From positions 1 to 64,000 of the forward strand of contig CAYLMA010000003.1 of the NCBI GenBank assembly GCA_964384915.1: 64,000 bases of DNA. The letters run 5' to 3'. This document shows, in pieces, positions 1 through 9,427 of the stretch (its first letter is position 1; each line of letters starts with the position of its first letter). A program made the position numbers and the translations under genes. Origin of the DNA: Sulfurimicrobium sp964384915 (lineage in GTDB: Bacteria; Pseudomonadota; Gammaproteobacteria; Burkholderiales; Sulfuricellaceae). The notes beneath the pieces are model-generated. The model saw only the letters and a program-made list of their open reading frames with translations, had not been told where the DNA came from and did not search any database.

Positions 1-704
1 CCGACATCCTGGGCGACGAAGATCACCTCGGCGACATGGACTTCAAGGTGGCCGGCACCGAGACTGGCGTGACCGCGCTGCAGATGGACATCAAGATCAA
101 CGGCATCACCAAGGACATCATGCAGGCCGCCCTGAGCCAGGCCAAGGAAGGCCGCATGCACATCCTCGGCATCATGAAGGAAGCCGTGGGCAAGCCGCGC
201 GAGGAGCTGTCCGACTTCGCGCCGCGCATGATCACCATGAAGATCAACCCGGAAAAAATCCGTGACGTGATCGGCAAGGGCGGCGCGGTGATCCGTGCCC
301 TGACCGAAGAAACCGGCACCAGCATCGACATCGGCGAAGACGGCACCGTCACCATCGCCTGCATGAGCTCCGAGGCCGGCGAACTGGCCAAGCAGCGCAT
401 TGCCGCCATCACTGCCGAAGTGGAAGTGGGCCGGACCTACGACGGTACCGTGCTCAAGCTGCTGGATTTCGGCGCCATTGTCAGCGTGTTGCCGGGCAAG
501 GATGGTCTGCTGCACATCTCCCAGATCGCCCACGAGCGCGTCAACGCGGTAGCCGACCATCTCAAGGAAGGCCAGGCCGTCAAGGTGAAAGTGCTGGAAG
601 CCGACGAAAAAGGCCGCCTGCGCCTGTCCATGAAGGCTCTGCTGGAGATGCCTGCACCTGCAGCGGCTCCTGCTCCTGTCGAACAGCCGCAAGCCAGCGA
701 ATAA
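1..704 (+). CDS. pnp: Polyribonucleotide nucleotidyltransferase (PNPase), C-terminal part
   Basis: This is the 3' end of the phosphorolytic 3'-5' exoribonuclease of the RNA degradosome; the frame is open from the window edge, so the first RNase PH domain is outside. Visible in order are the end of the second RNase PH domain (DILGDEDHLGDMDFKVAGT, the conserved phosphate/metal-site segment with its Asp residues), a KH domain (IRDVIGKGGAVIRALTEET, containing the GKGG RNA-binding loop) and an S1 domain (VGRTYDGTVLKLLDFGAIV to DEKGRLRLSMKA). The tail after S1 is Ala/Pro-rich. A strong hairpin terminator follows the stop codon by about 20 bases. The family is certain; only the 5' end is missing. 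Confidence 0.97.
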   Translation, partial: DILGDEDHLGDMDFKVAGTETGVTALQMDIKINGITKDIMQAALSQAKEGRMHILGIMKEAVGKPREELSDFAPRMITMKINPEKIRDVIGKGGAVIRALTEETGTSIDIGEDGTVTIACMSSEAGELAKQRIAAITAEVEVGRTYDGTVLKLLDFGAIVSVLPGKDGLLHISQIAHERVNAVADHLKEGQAVKVKVLEADEKGRLRLSMKALLEMPAPAAAPAPVEQPQASE

Positions 705-725
705 GTAATTCCGCTAAGCCGCTAG

Positions 726-761
726 AAAAGCCCCAGAGGGAAGCCTCTGGGGCTTTTGTTT
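726..761 (+). terminator. Rho-independent terminator of pnp
   Basis: A perfect inverted repeat with arms AAAAGCCCCAGAGG and CCTCTGGGGCTTTT around a 4-base loop is followed by GTTTT. It begins 22 bases after the pnp stop codon. Confidence 0.92.
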
Positions 762-762
762 T

Positions 763-990
763 ATGGTTGTCCTAAAATGGAATGTTCCTTTGATATGGAA
801 ACAGTCGGCGGCCGGTTTCTACCAGGACTTGGCCGAGAGGCGCAAGCAGCCCCTGATCAAGAACGCGATGGCCGAGGTGCTTCCCGACCCGCAATTGAAG
901 GGCGATCCCCTGCATCCGAATGCCGCGGGCCACGCGCGATTGTCCGAAAAACTGTACGCTGAACTGAAGTCGATCGGGTATGCGCGCTAG
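763..990 (+). pseudogene. C-terminal remnant of a GDSL/SGNH hydrolase (TesA-like)
   Basis: The frame from about 811 to 990 encodes FYQDLAERRKQPLIK and DPLHPNAAGHARLSEKLY. The latter is block V of SGNH hydrolases, with the catalytic Asp and His in DPLHPN. Only about 60 residues are left; there is no GDS nucleophile block, and the pnp terminator sits where the rest of the gene would be. The first 16 codons read here look unrelated to the family. It is probably the end of an arylesterase/thioesterase I gene left after a deletion or rearrangement next to pnp, and not expressed as an enzyme. Confidence 0.6.
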
Positions 991-1015
991 CCGCGCGGGC
1001 GTGCGCCGCAAGCGC

Positions 1016-1903
1016 TCATAGCCAGGCCGCGCCACGCACGCCGCTGGAGTCGCCGAAGCGGTGTTGCACCAGCCGGGTATCCACCCGGTCGGAAAACACC
1101 CAGCGTTCCCAGAGCGCCGGGACATGGCTGTACAGCCGCCCGATGTTGGACATCCCGCCGCCCAGGACGATGACGTCCGGATCGAGGAGGTTGATGACGT
1201 GCGCCAGGGAACGGGCGAGACGGTTTTCATAGGCCCGCAGGCTGCGTTCGCAGGCGGGATCGCCCGTTTCCGCCCGTGCCACGACCTCCTCGGGGCGCAG
1301 GCTTTCGCCCATCTCGTGCTGATGCAGCTTCGTCATGCCCGGCCCGGAGAGATAGGTTTCGATGCAGCCGCGGCGGCCGCAGTAGCATTCCGGGCCGGGG
1401 AGTTCATCAGCCTCGGGCCAGGGCAGGGGATTGTGCCCCCATTCGCCGGCGATGCCGTTGGGGCCGGTGAGAACCTGCCCGTTGACCACGATGCCCGCGC
1501 CGACGCCGGTGCCGATGATCACCCCGAACACCACCGCAGCGCCCGCGGCCGCCCCGTCCGTGGCTTCGGAAAGCGCGAAGCAGTTGGCGTCGTTGCTGAT
1601 TTTTACCGGGCGCTGGAGCAGGGCTTGCAGGTCCTGGAGTATCGGCTGGCCGTTGAGGTGCACCGAGTTGGAGTTCTTGAGCCGGCCGGTGGCCCTGGAA
1701 ATGGCGCCGGGCGTGCCGATGCCCACTGATCCTCGTTGCCCCAGTTCGGTTTCAGCACTTTGCACCAGGCCGGCTATCGCCTGCAATGTGGCGGGATAGT
1801 CACTGCGCGGCGTGGGCACGCGCCGGCGCAGGAGTTCCGCGCCGGCGTCGCCGAGCGCGATGATTTCGATCTTGGTGCCGCCAAGGTCGATGCCCAGCCT
1901 CAT
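1016..1903 (-). CDS. ROK-family sugar kinase (fructokinase/glucokinase type)
   Basis: This 295-aa cytoplasmic kinase should phosphorylate a hexose with ATP. It has the N-terminal phosphate-binding motif DLGGTK (residues 6-11), the catalytic-base motif SNDAN (Asp105), the glycine-rich GTGVGAG (131-137), EWGH (154-157) and the ROK zinc site with Cys173, Cys175 and Cys180 (CYCGRRGC). Length is normal for single-domain ROK kinases and there is no N-terminal helix-turn-helix, so it is an enzyme and not a NagC-type repressor. Its start overlaps the dtd stop by 4 bases (ATGA), so the two genes are translationally coupled. The substrate cannot be fixed from sequence; fructose, glucose, mannose and N-acetylglucosamine are all possible. 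Confidence 0.9.
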   Translation of the reverse strand: MRLGIDLGGTKIEIIALGDAGAELLRRRVPTPRSDYPATLQAIAGLVQSAETELGQRGSVGIGTPGAISRATGRLKNSNSVHLNGQPILQDLQALLQRPVKISNDANCFALSEATDGAAAGAAVVFGVIIGTGVGAGIVVNGQVLTGPNGIAGEWGHNPLPWPEADELPGPECYCGRRGCIETYLSGPGMTKLHQHEMGESLRPEEVVARAETGDPACERSLRAYENRLARSLAHVINLLDPDVIVLGGGMSNIGRLYSHVPALWERWVFSDRVDTRLVQHRFGDSSGVRGAAWL

Positions 1904-2346
1904 GTCGCCCCCGCCTGAAGCCAGAAGGTCACCGGGCCGTCGTTGACCAGGCTGACCTTCATGTCCGCGCCGAATATCCCTGTGGCGATTTTTGGATGGC
2001 GCGCCCGCGCCGTTGCCACAAAATATTCGAATAGCGATTGGCCCAGTTGAGGAGGCGCTGCAGATGAAAAACTGGGGCGGGTGCCCTTGCGGGTGTCCGC
2101 AGCCAGCGTGAACTGCGGCACCAGCAGCAGTTCGCCGCCGATGTCCGTTAGCGAGAGATTCATCTTGCCCTCCGCGTCGGGGAAGACGCGGTAAGCCAGC
2201 AGGCGGTCGAGCAGGCGCTGTGCGGCGGCTTCGTTGTCCTGTTTTTCTACGCCCGCCAGAACCAGCAGGCCGCGCCCGATTTGCCCGACAGTGTGGCCAT
2301 CGACCACCACGCTTGCCTGGCTGACGCGCTGTATCAACCCAATCAT
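1900..2346 (-). CDS. dtd: D-aminoacyl-tRNA deacylase
   Basis: This enzyme hydrolyses D-amino acids, and mischarged glycine, from tRNA and so protects translation quality. The 148-aa product starts MIGLIQRVSQASVVVDG, the usual family N-terminus; a start three codons upstream (MQN) is possible but unusual. It carries the two cross-subunit active-site motifs in family form: PQFTL (normally SQFTL) and NDGPVTFWL. It is the first gene of a two-gene unit with the ROK kinase, overlapping it by 4 bases. Confidence 0.95.
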   Translation of the reverse strand: MIGLIQRVSQASVVVDGHTVGQIGRGLLVLAGVEKQDNEAAAQRLLDRLLAYRVFPDAEGKMNLSLTDIGGELLLVPQFTLAADTRKGTRPSFSSAAPPQLGQSLFEYFVATARARHPKIATGIFGADMKVSLVNDGPVTFWLQAGAT

Positions 2347-2453
2347 GTTCTGCAACCGCTCCCGGAATGTTTCGCTGATGCTTGCATCATGCCCAAATCC
2401 GTCCTTGCACGGAAGTTAAAGCAGGCAGTATGCTTGAAACATAACCTTCTTGC

Positions 2454-2837
2454 GTGCCCTCCGTGCCCAAACAGACCACAAAATTGATTCGCCAACTTGG
2501 TGCCGTGCCCGCCATTATTTTTCACCCCCTTCAGAGTGGATTCGCGCGGCTTAGCGCACTGCAGAATCGGCAACGCGCCGACCTGCTGGCGGATGTCACC
2601 GAAATACGGGGTTTGATGCCGCTGCTCATGAAACAGCGCAACGGCTTGCACTGGACGAGCCAGGATCGCCGGCTCATCAGGAAGCAGATGCGCAGCCTGG
2701 CCCGCCTCAGCCCCTATGCGGCTGTACTGCTGCTGCCAGGGGGATTGCTGCTTTTGCCTTTATTCGCCTGGTGGCTGGATCGGCGCAGGATAAAAGGCCG
2801 TGCCGATGAGACGCCTGCGGATGTCGATCAGGCATGA
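2454..2837 (+). CDS. Small membrane protein with a LETM1-like segment
   Basis: A 127-aa protein of unknown function, divergent from dtd. The N-terminal 60 residues are amphipathic. The centre has a basic stretch (QDRRLIRKQMRSLARLSPY) followed by one strongly hydrophobic segment (AAVLLLPGGLLLLPLFAWWL, about residues 88-107) and then DRRR and an acidic tail. A basic helix followed by SPY and a proline-broken hydrophobic helix recalls the start of the LETM1 ribosome-binding domain (FS-x-x-I-x-VP). I infer a single-span inner-membrane protein; the LETM1 relation is by eye only. Confidence 0.6.
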   Translation: MPSVPKQTTKLIRQLGAVPAIIFHPLQSGFARLSALQNRQRADLLADVTEIRGLMPLLMKQRNGLHWTSQDRRLIRKQMRSLARLSPYAAVLLLPGGLLLLPLFAWWLDRRRIKGRADETPADVDQA

Positions 2838-2909
2838 TTTTTCCGCTTTACCCAGGACTGCACTGAAGAACATGCGCAAGCTGCTGCCCGTGTTTCACGC
2901 AATACGGGG

Positions 2910-3788
2910 TCAATAGCACAGCAGCACGTCGCAGTCCGCCGCGCTGGCCACGTCCTTGCTGACGCTGCCCAGCAACAATTCCTGCATGCCGCTCTTGCCG
3001 TGGCGGCCAAGGACGATCAGGTCGGCGTCCAGTTCCGTGGCGCGTTCGCAGATGGCGGCGGCGGGGTAGGCGGCCATGACGTGTCGCGTGATGTTCGCAT
3101 CCTTCAGCCCAGCCAACTCGATATCCAGGCGGGTTTCCGCATCCTTCAGAATGCGCGCCTGACGGTCCAGGATGAATGCCTCGTCCATGTCTGCCTGGCG
3201 CATCCGGTCATCATGATCGGTATCGTAAACATGCAGCACCTCGATCCGCGCACCCGCTGCGACGGTGCGGGCGAGTTCCAGGGCATTGATCGATCCCGGC
3301 GAAAAATCCACTGCGGCGATGGCGCTTTGGTAGGGCTCTACCTCCCTGTTCTTGACGATCAGCACCGGGCAGGTCGCCAGCCGCAGCAGGCGGGAGGCAG
3401 TGGAACCCATCAGCAGGTCCAGCAGGGTGTTCTCTCCGCGCGCGCCGGTCACCACCAGGCTGGCGGCCGCGGCTGCGGCATAGTCGGCGATTTCCTTATG
3501 GGCGCGCCCGATGCGTGTCGCGGATACAATCGGGATGGTGAAGTCCTTGCGCAGGCTGGCTGCCAGCGTGTCGATCCGGTTCTTGACCGCTGCGTGCAAT
3601 GCCTGCTCATGATTCAGCCGGAAATCGGCTACGGGGTCTGGCCCCGGATATAGATCCAGCGGGGATACCACGTGCAGCAGGTGCATTTCCGCGCCAAGCT
3701 GCTTAGCTAACAGCGCTCCGCGCCGCACCGCCCGCCCGGCAGAGGCGGAAAAGTCGGTGGCAACGACGATAGGGGTGATGGCTTGCAT
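2910..3788 (-). CDS. Tandem-domain universal stress protein (UspE-like)
   Basis: The 292-aa protein contains two UspA domains. Domain 1 starts ITPIVVATDFSASAG and ends with the ATP-binding pattern Gx2Gx9G(S/T), here GARGENTLLDLLMGST. Domain 2 starts AIAAVDFSPGS and ends GRHGKSGMQELLLGSVS, so both halves keep the nucleotide-binding loop. The start ATG is chosen at 3788 because GGAGGAG lies 5 bases upstream; the frame is open further upstream, but those codons have no family similarity. It is monocistronic. The role is stress survival; no specific partner can be named. Confidence 0.92.
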   Translation of the reverse strand: MQAITPIVVATDFSASAGRAVRRGALLAKQLGAEMHLLHVVSPLDLYPGPDPVADFRLNHEQALHAAVKNRIDTLAASLRKDFTIPIVSATRIGRAHKEIADYAAAAAASLVVTGARGENTLLDLLMGSTASRLLRLATCPVLIVKNREVEPYQSAIAAVDFSPGSINALELARTVAAGARIEVLHVYDTDHDDRMRQADMDEAFILDRQARILKDAETRLDIELAGLKDANITRHVMAAYPAAAICERATELDADLIVLGRHGKSGMQELLLGSVSKDVASAADCDVLLCY

Positions 3789-4126
3789 GGTGTTCTCCTC
3801 CATAGTGTGGCGTAGGTCCTCAGCGCCGATCGCCAGCGAAGGCGGCGTGCTTGATCTCCCTGTTGGAGTTGGTGTGGGTTCCATTGGTTCGGGATGCAGA
3901 GAAGCGCGATCTTCGCCTTGTTGTCCGTGCGTGGTTGGGCCTGCCGCATCGAAAGATAGAGAATGCCCTGCGTGTCGCCTACAGCGCCTCCAGTTAGGCC
4001 GCAAGCCCAGCGAAGCGCGCCAAGGCGCGTAAGGCTAAGACTGCCGGCTCTAGCGTTCGATGCTAACTAGACCATTGCACGCCAATTTTCCGGATTTTGC
4101 AATGCCTGCAACCTCATTGCCGGCGC

Positions 4127-4414
4127 CGCCATGACTGGCTGGTGGCGCTGAAGTTCGAGATCGAAGTGCTGGCGCTGATCGGCATCGCGCTCACCGTGCT
4201 GATGCAGTCCTCCGGCGTTTCCCTGCCCATAGCGCTGGCCGCCGCCATGGACGAGACCAAGCCGCTGACGCAGATCGAAGTGGACGGCGCCTTTCTCGAT
4301 CAGGTCAAATGGATGCTTGAGCGCGTTGCCCGCGAGCGACACAATCCGAATCCTGAAAGAACAACCCGAATGCCATGCTCGGCAGAGCATGGATGCTCAG
4401 CGGAGAGCAGGTAA
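4127..4414 (+). pseudogene. Possible remnant of a Na/Pi-cotransporter-like membrane gene
   Basis: An open frame gives a hydrophobic segment (ALIGIALTVLMQSSGVSLPI) resembling the Q-S-S repeat of Na/phosphate cotransporters (LTxLIQSSSA), followed by an unrelated-looking soluble part (QIEVDGAFLDQVKWMLERVA). There is no credible start and the piece is far too short for a transporter. I read it as a decayed fragment; it could equally be a chance frame. Confidence 0.25.
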
Positions 4415-4417
4415 TGA

Positions 4418-4450
4418 AAAAGGCCTGCAACCGTTAAGCTGCAAGCCTTT
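4418..4450 (-). terminator. Terminator downstream of tRNA-Arg
   Basis: On the minus strand AAAGGCTTGCAG, an 8-base loop and TTGCAGGCCTTTTT form a hairpin with a T-run. It lies 7 bases after the CCA end of the tRNA gene. Confidence 0.75.
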
Positions 4451-4457
4451 AATATTC

Positions 4458-4534
4458 TGGCGCGCCGGAAGAGATTCGAACTCCTGACCCCTTGGTTCGT
4501 AGCCAAGTACTCTATCCAGCTGAGCTACCGGCGC
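4458..4534 (-). tRNA. tRNA-Arg (anticodon ACG)
   Basis: A 77-base gene with the acceptor arm GCGCCGG pairing with CCGGCGC, a D-arm (GTAGCTCAGCTGGATAGAGT), the anticodon loop CTACGAA in a CTTGG/CCAAG stem, a T-arm containing GGTTCGAATC-type sequence (AGTTCGAATCT), discriminator G and an encoded CCA. Anticodon ACG (read as ICG) decodes CGU, CGC and CGA. A hairpin terminator follows directly. Confidence 0.97.
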
Positions 4535-4585
4535 GTTTTGAAGACGCGAATTATATGTAAAACCCTCGGGCTATGCAAGAAAAAA

Positions 4586-5776
4586 CTAAACCAGGGCCTG
4601 CTGAATCCGGTCCAGCGCTTTTTCCAGGTTGCTCATGGAGGTGGCGAAAGAGATACGGAAGTAGCCTTCTGCGCCGAAGGCGGAGCCGGGAACCACGGCG
4701 ACGCCTTTTCCCAGCAGGTATTCGGACAGGGCCATGTCGCTGGCTTCCTTGAGCAGGCCGCGCTGGTGCAGGTCGGCGATGGCTGCGCGGGCATCGGGGA
4801 AGGCGTAGAAGGCGCCGCCGGCCTTGAGGCATGTGAGGCCCTTCATTTCGTTGAAGCGGCGCACCACGAATTCATGCCTTTCGCGGAAGGCCTTGACCAT
4901 GGGCGTGATGCAGCCCTGGTCGCCATCCAGCGCTTCCTGGGCGGCCACCTGGGAGATGGAGGTGGGGTTGGAGGTGGACTGCGATTGCAGGATTTCCATC
5001 GCCTTGATGATTTTTTCCGGGCCTGCGGCGTAGCCGATGCGCCAGCCGGTCATGGAATAGGCCTTGGAGACGCCGTTCAGCACGATGCAGCGGTCTTTCA
5101 GTTCCGGGGTGGCGTTGAGGATGTTGACGAATTTCTCGCCCGAGAGGTTGACGTGCTCGTACATGTCGTCGGTGGCGACCAGCACGTGGGGGTGCTTTTT
5201 CAGCACCTCGCCCAGGGCTTTGAGTTCGGCCAGGGTGTAGACCGCGCCGGTCGGGTTGGACGGGCTGTTGATCATGAACAGCTTGGTTTTCGGGGTGATG
5301 GCGGCTGCCAGCTGCGCCGGGGTGATCTTGAAACCCTGCTCGATGCCGCAGTTGACGATCACCGGCTTGCCTTCGGCGACCAGGGTGATGTCGGCGTAGG
5401 AAACCCAGTAGGGCGCGGGGACGATGACTTCGTCGCCGGGGTTGATGACGGCCAGCACCAGGTTGAAGATGGTCTGCTTGCCGCCGACGCCGACGATGAC
5501 TTCGCGGTTGTTGTAGTCGAATCCATTGTCGCGCTTGAATTTGGCGATGATGGCGTTTTTCAGGCCGGGGATGCCGCCCACCGGGGTGTACTTGGTGAAG
5601 CCGTCGTCGATGGCTTTCTTGGCCGCGTCCTTGATGTGCTGGGGGGTGTCGAAGTCGGGCTCGCCTGCGCCCAGGCCGATGATGTCTTTTCCCTCTGCTT
5701 TCAGCTTGGCTGCGCGGGCCGTGACGGCGAGAGTGGGGGATTCCTTGATGGCTTGAACGCGCTGTGACAGTTCCAA
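4586..5776 (-). CDS. Class I pyridoxal-phosphate aminotransferase (aspartate aminotransferase type)
   Basis: This 396-aa enzyme transfers the amino group of aspartate (possibly also other amino acids) to 2-oxoglutarate. It has the subclass Ib N-terminus (SPTLAVTARAAKLKAEG, then GAGEPDFDTP), NSPSNPTGAVY for cofactor/carboxylate contacts, the PLP-lysine motif VSKAYSMTGWRIGY and the C-terminal arginine segment YFRISFATS. A TTG start at 5776 fits best: AAGGATAG lies just upstream and the protein then begins MELSQRVQAIKESP as in the family; longer in-frame starts would add unrelated residues across the uvrB-facing promoter region. It is transcribed divergently from uvrB. Confidence 0.93.
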   Translation of the reverse strand: MELSQRVQAIKESPTLAVTARAAKLKAEGKDIIGLGAGEPDFDTPQHIKDAAKKAIDDGFTKYTPVGGIPGLKNAIIAKFKRDNGFDYNNREVIVGVGGKQTIFNLVLAVINPGDEVIVPAPYWVSYADITLVAEGKPVIVNCGIEQGFKITPAQLAAAITPKTKLFMINSPSNPTGAVYTLAELKALGEVLKKHPHVLVATDDMYEHVNLSGEKFVNILNATPELKDRCIVLNGVSKAYSMTGWRIGYAAGPEKIIKAMEILQSQSTSNPTSISQVAAQEALDGDQGCITPMVKAFRERHEFVVRRFNEMKGLTCLKAGGAFYAFPDARAAIADLHQRGLLKEASDMALSEYLLGKGVAVVPGSAFGAEGYFRISFATSMSNLEKALDRIQQALV

Positions 5777-5858
5777 AGTTCTATCCTTGAGTGAGCGGGT
5801 CGGGTATTGTCCCGCGTGGTACAATTCCAGGGTTTAACAAAACCGTCAAATTCTACCT

Positions 5859-7874
<2,016 letters not shown>

Positions 7875-7983
7875 GTGCTTGGCGCCAAGCGGCTGATTGC
7901 AGTATGGAAAATTGCCCTGTTGCCGTGAGCCGTCATGCTAGAATGGCCCGATTTCAATTGTCCGGACGCTGGAGATTTTTAGG

Positions 7984-9111
7984 ATGCTTCAACATCAAGA
8001 CATTCTAGGTGAACTCAACAACACGTTGCCTATCGATAAGAAACTCGTGGCAGTGCACCGCGTCATGAAAAACCGTTTTGAGTTCATCGACCGGGTCGCA
8101 ATCGTCCTGCATGACCCCAAGACAGACACGATCAAGACCTTTGTCGATAGCAGCAGCGACAGCAGCCCTCTCGTTCGTTATGAAGCCCGCCTCAGCGAAG
8201 CCCAGTCCCTGCGCCATATCATGGAAACGGGACAGCCACGGGTGGTTGATGATATGGCCGCTTACACCGCCACCCCGCACGAGCACACGCAAAAAATCCG
8301 CAATCATGGATTCCGTTCCAGCTATACCATGCCCATGTATGTGAACGGCAATTTCTTTGGATTCGTGTTTTTCAATTCCTTCCAGAAAGGCGTTTTCTCC
8401 ACCGAGGCGCTCCATTTCCTGGACGTATTCGGCCACCTGATTTCACTGGTGGTGATCAACGAGATTACACAGATCCACACCATGCTGGCGGCTGTCAAAA
8501 GCGCACGCCTGATGACCCATCACCGCGACCTGGAAACGGGTTCGCACCTTGACCGGATGTCGCGCTACTCTCAATTGATCGCCCGCAATCTTGCCGAGCT
8601 TTATGGCTTCGACGATGAAGCCATCGAACATATTTTTCTTTTCGCGCCTTTGCATGACATCGGCAAAATCGGCATCCCAGACCGTATCCTGCTTAAACCC
8701 GGGAAACTAAGCGAAGAGGAGTTCTCCGAAATGAGAACCCATGCAATAAAGGGCCGGGAAATTATCGATAGCATCATCGCCGATTTTGGCCTGGAAAGCC
8801 TGCAACATGTGGATGTTCTGCGCAATATCGCCCAGTTCCATCATGAGGCGCTGGATGGCAGCGGCTACCCCAACGGATTGAGGGATGAGGAAATTCCGAT
8901 CGAGGCGCGCATTGTCGCGGTTGCCGATATTTTTGACGCCCTCACCAGCAACCGTCCCTACAAGAAAGCCTGGAACAATGATGTGGCGTTCGATGCCTTG
9001 CGCAAGCTGAGCGGCGTAAAACTGGACGCGGCTTGTGTGGAAGCGCTGATCAATAACAGGGCTGCAGTAGAAGAAATCCAGTCGCGCTTCAGCGAAGACT
9101 GCTTTGGCTAG
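7984..9111 (+). CDS. GAF-like sensor with HD-GYP c-di-GMP phosphodiesterase domain
   Basis: The 375-aa protein has an N-terminal GAF-type sensory domain (about residues 20-165, with SYTMPMYVNGNFFGFVFFN as its core strands) and a C-terminal HD-GYP domain (about 175-355). The metal-binding signature is complete: H-D in HDIGKIGIPD, then HHEALDGSGYPNGL (HHExxDGxGYP) and VADIFDALTSNRPYK. It should therefore hydrolyse c-di-GMP to GMP. There is no membrane segment or signal peptide, so it is cytoplasmic. It stands alone after uvrB. The ligand of the sensory domain is unknown. Confidence 0.92.
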   Translation: MLQHQDILGELNNTLPIDKKLVAVHRVMKNRFEFIDRVAIVLHDPKTDTIKTFVDSSSDSSPLVRYEARLSEAQSLRHIMETGQPRVVDDMAAYTATPHEHTQKIRNHGFRSSYTMPMYVNGNFFGFVFFNSFQKGVFSTEALHFLDVFGHLISLVVINEITQIHTMLAAVKSARLMTHHRDLETGSHLDRMSRYSQLIARNLAELYGFDDEAIEHIFLFAPLHDIGKIGIPDRILLKPGKLSEEEFSEMRTHAIKGREIIDSIIADFGLESLQHVDVLRNIAQFHHEALDGSGYPNGLRDEEIPIEARIVAVADIFDALTSNRPYKKAWNNDVAFDALRKLSGVKLDAACVEALINNRAAVEEIQSRFSEDCFG

Positions 9112-9156
9112 TGCAGTGTGGCTCGCTGAAAGTACAGTTTAGGACACAACACTACA

Positions 9157-9260
9157 CTATTGATCCGGCACATTTTATTCCGGACTGTAGGCCGGCCTTT
9201 AGGCCGACATGTCGGGCTGAAGCCCGACCTACATTCACGGATAATTCGAGCCATATCCAT
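9157..9260. repeat. Dispersed 104-bp palindromic repeat, copy 1
   Basis: The segment matches 25175-25278 with about four or five mismatches by eye, including identical unique flanks such as TTGATCCGGCACATTTTATT. The core has two adjacent hairpins, TCGGCCTTTAGGCCGA-like and TCGGGCTGAAGCCCGA, which can also form one long stem through the outer GTAGGCCGG and CCGACCTAC. This is a REP-like or MITE-like non-autonomous element. Confidence 0.85.
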
Positions 9261-9278
9261 AGCACTATGTAACACCTT

Positions 9279-9359
9279 AAACCAACCCTCCTCAGCCCCC
9301 CTTGTCAGGGGAAGCCTTTAAGCCTCCCCTGACAAGGGGAGGTTTGGCGGGGTTGGTTT
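9279..9359. repeat. 81-bp imperfect palindrome
   Basis: Outer arms AAACCAACCC and GGGTTGGTTT and inner arms CCCCTTGTCAGGGGA and TCCCCTGACAAGGGG surround a short CTTTAAG-type centre, so almost the whole element folds into one hairpin. It lies between the HD-GYP gene and the 3' end of the acetyl-CoA hydrolase gene (convergent genes), where it may also stop transcription from both sides. Confidence 0.75.
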
Positions 9360-9427
9360 GCGAAGATTCATGTGTTACATCGTACTGGCAGCCTGCAATC
9401 CAGTGTGACTGCGGGCTGACCGGCTGG

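Larger units (their letters stand above)
3789..4457. other. Gene-poor stretch between the stress protein and tRNA-Arg
   Basis: About 670 bases with no convincing gene. The part from 3830 to 4090 shows no coding pattern that I recognise. From 4130 to 4340 there is a coding-like remnant (separate entry). ATGCTCGGCAGAGCAT (4375-4390) is a short palindrome of unknown meaning. The right end holds the tRNA terminator. Confidence 0.5.
9112..9427. other. Intergenic region made of two palindromic repeat elements
   Basis: There is no gene here. It contains the 104-base dispersed repeat (9157-9260) and the long palindrome (9279-9359), both listed separately. Confidence 0.8.

Noticed and set aside
1016..1903. 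NagC-type ROK transcription regulator
   Set aside because: The protein starts directly with the DLGGTK motif and has no helix-turn-helix.
4538..5767. 409-codon open frame on the plus strand
   Set aside because: Antisense to the aminotransferase gene, with compositional Gly/Asp/Val bias only.
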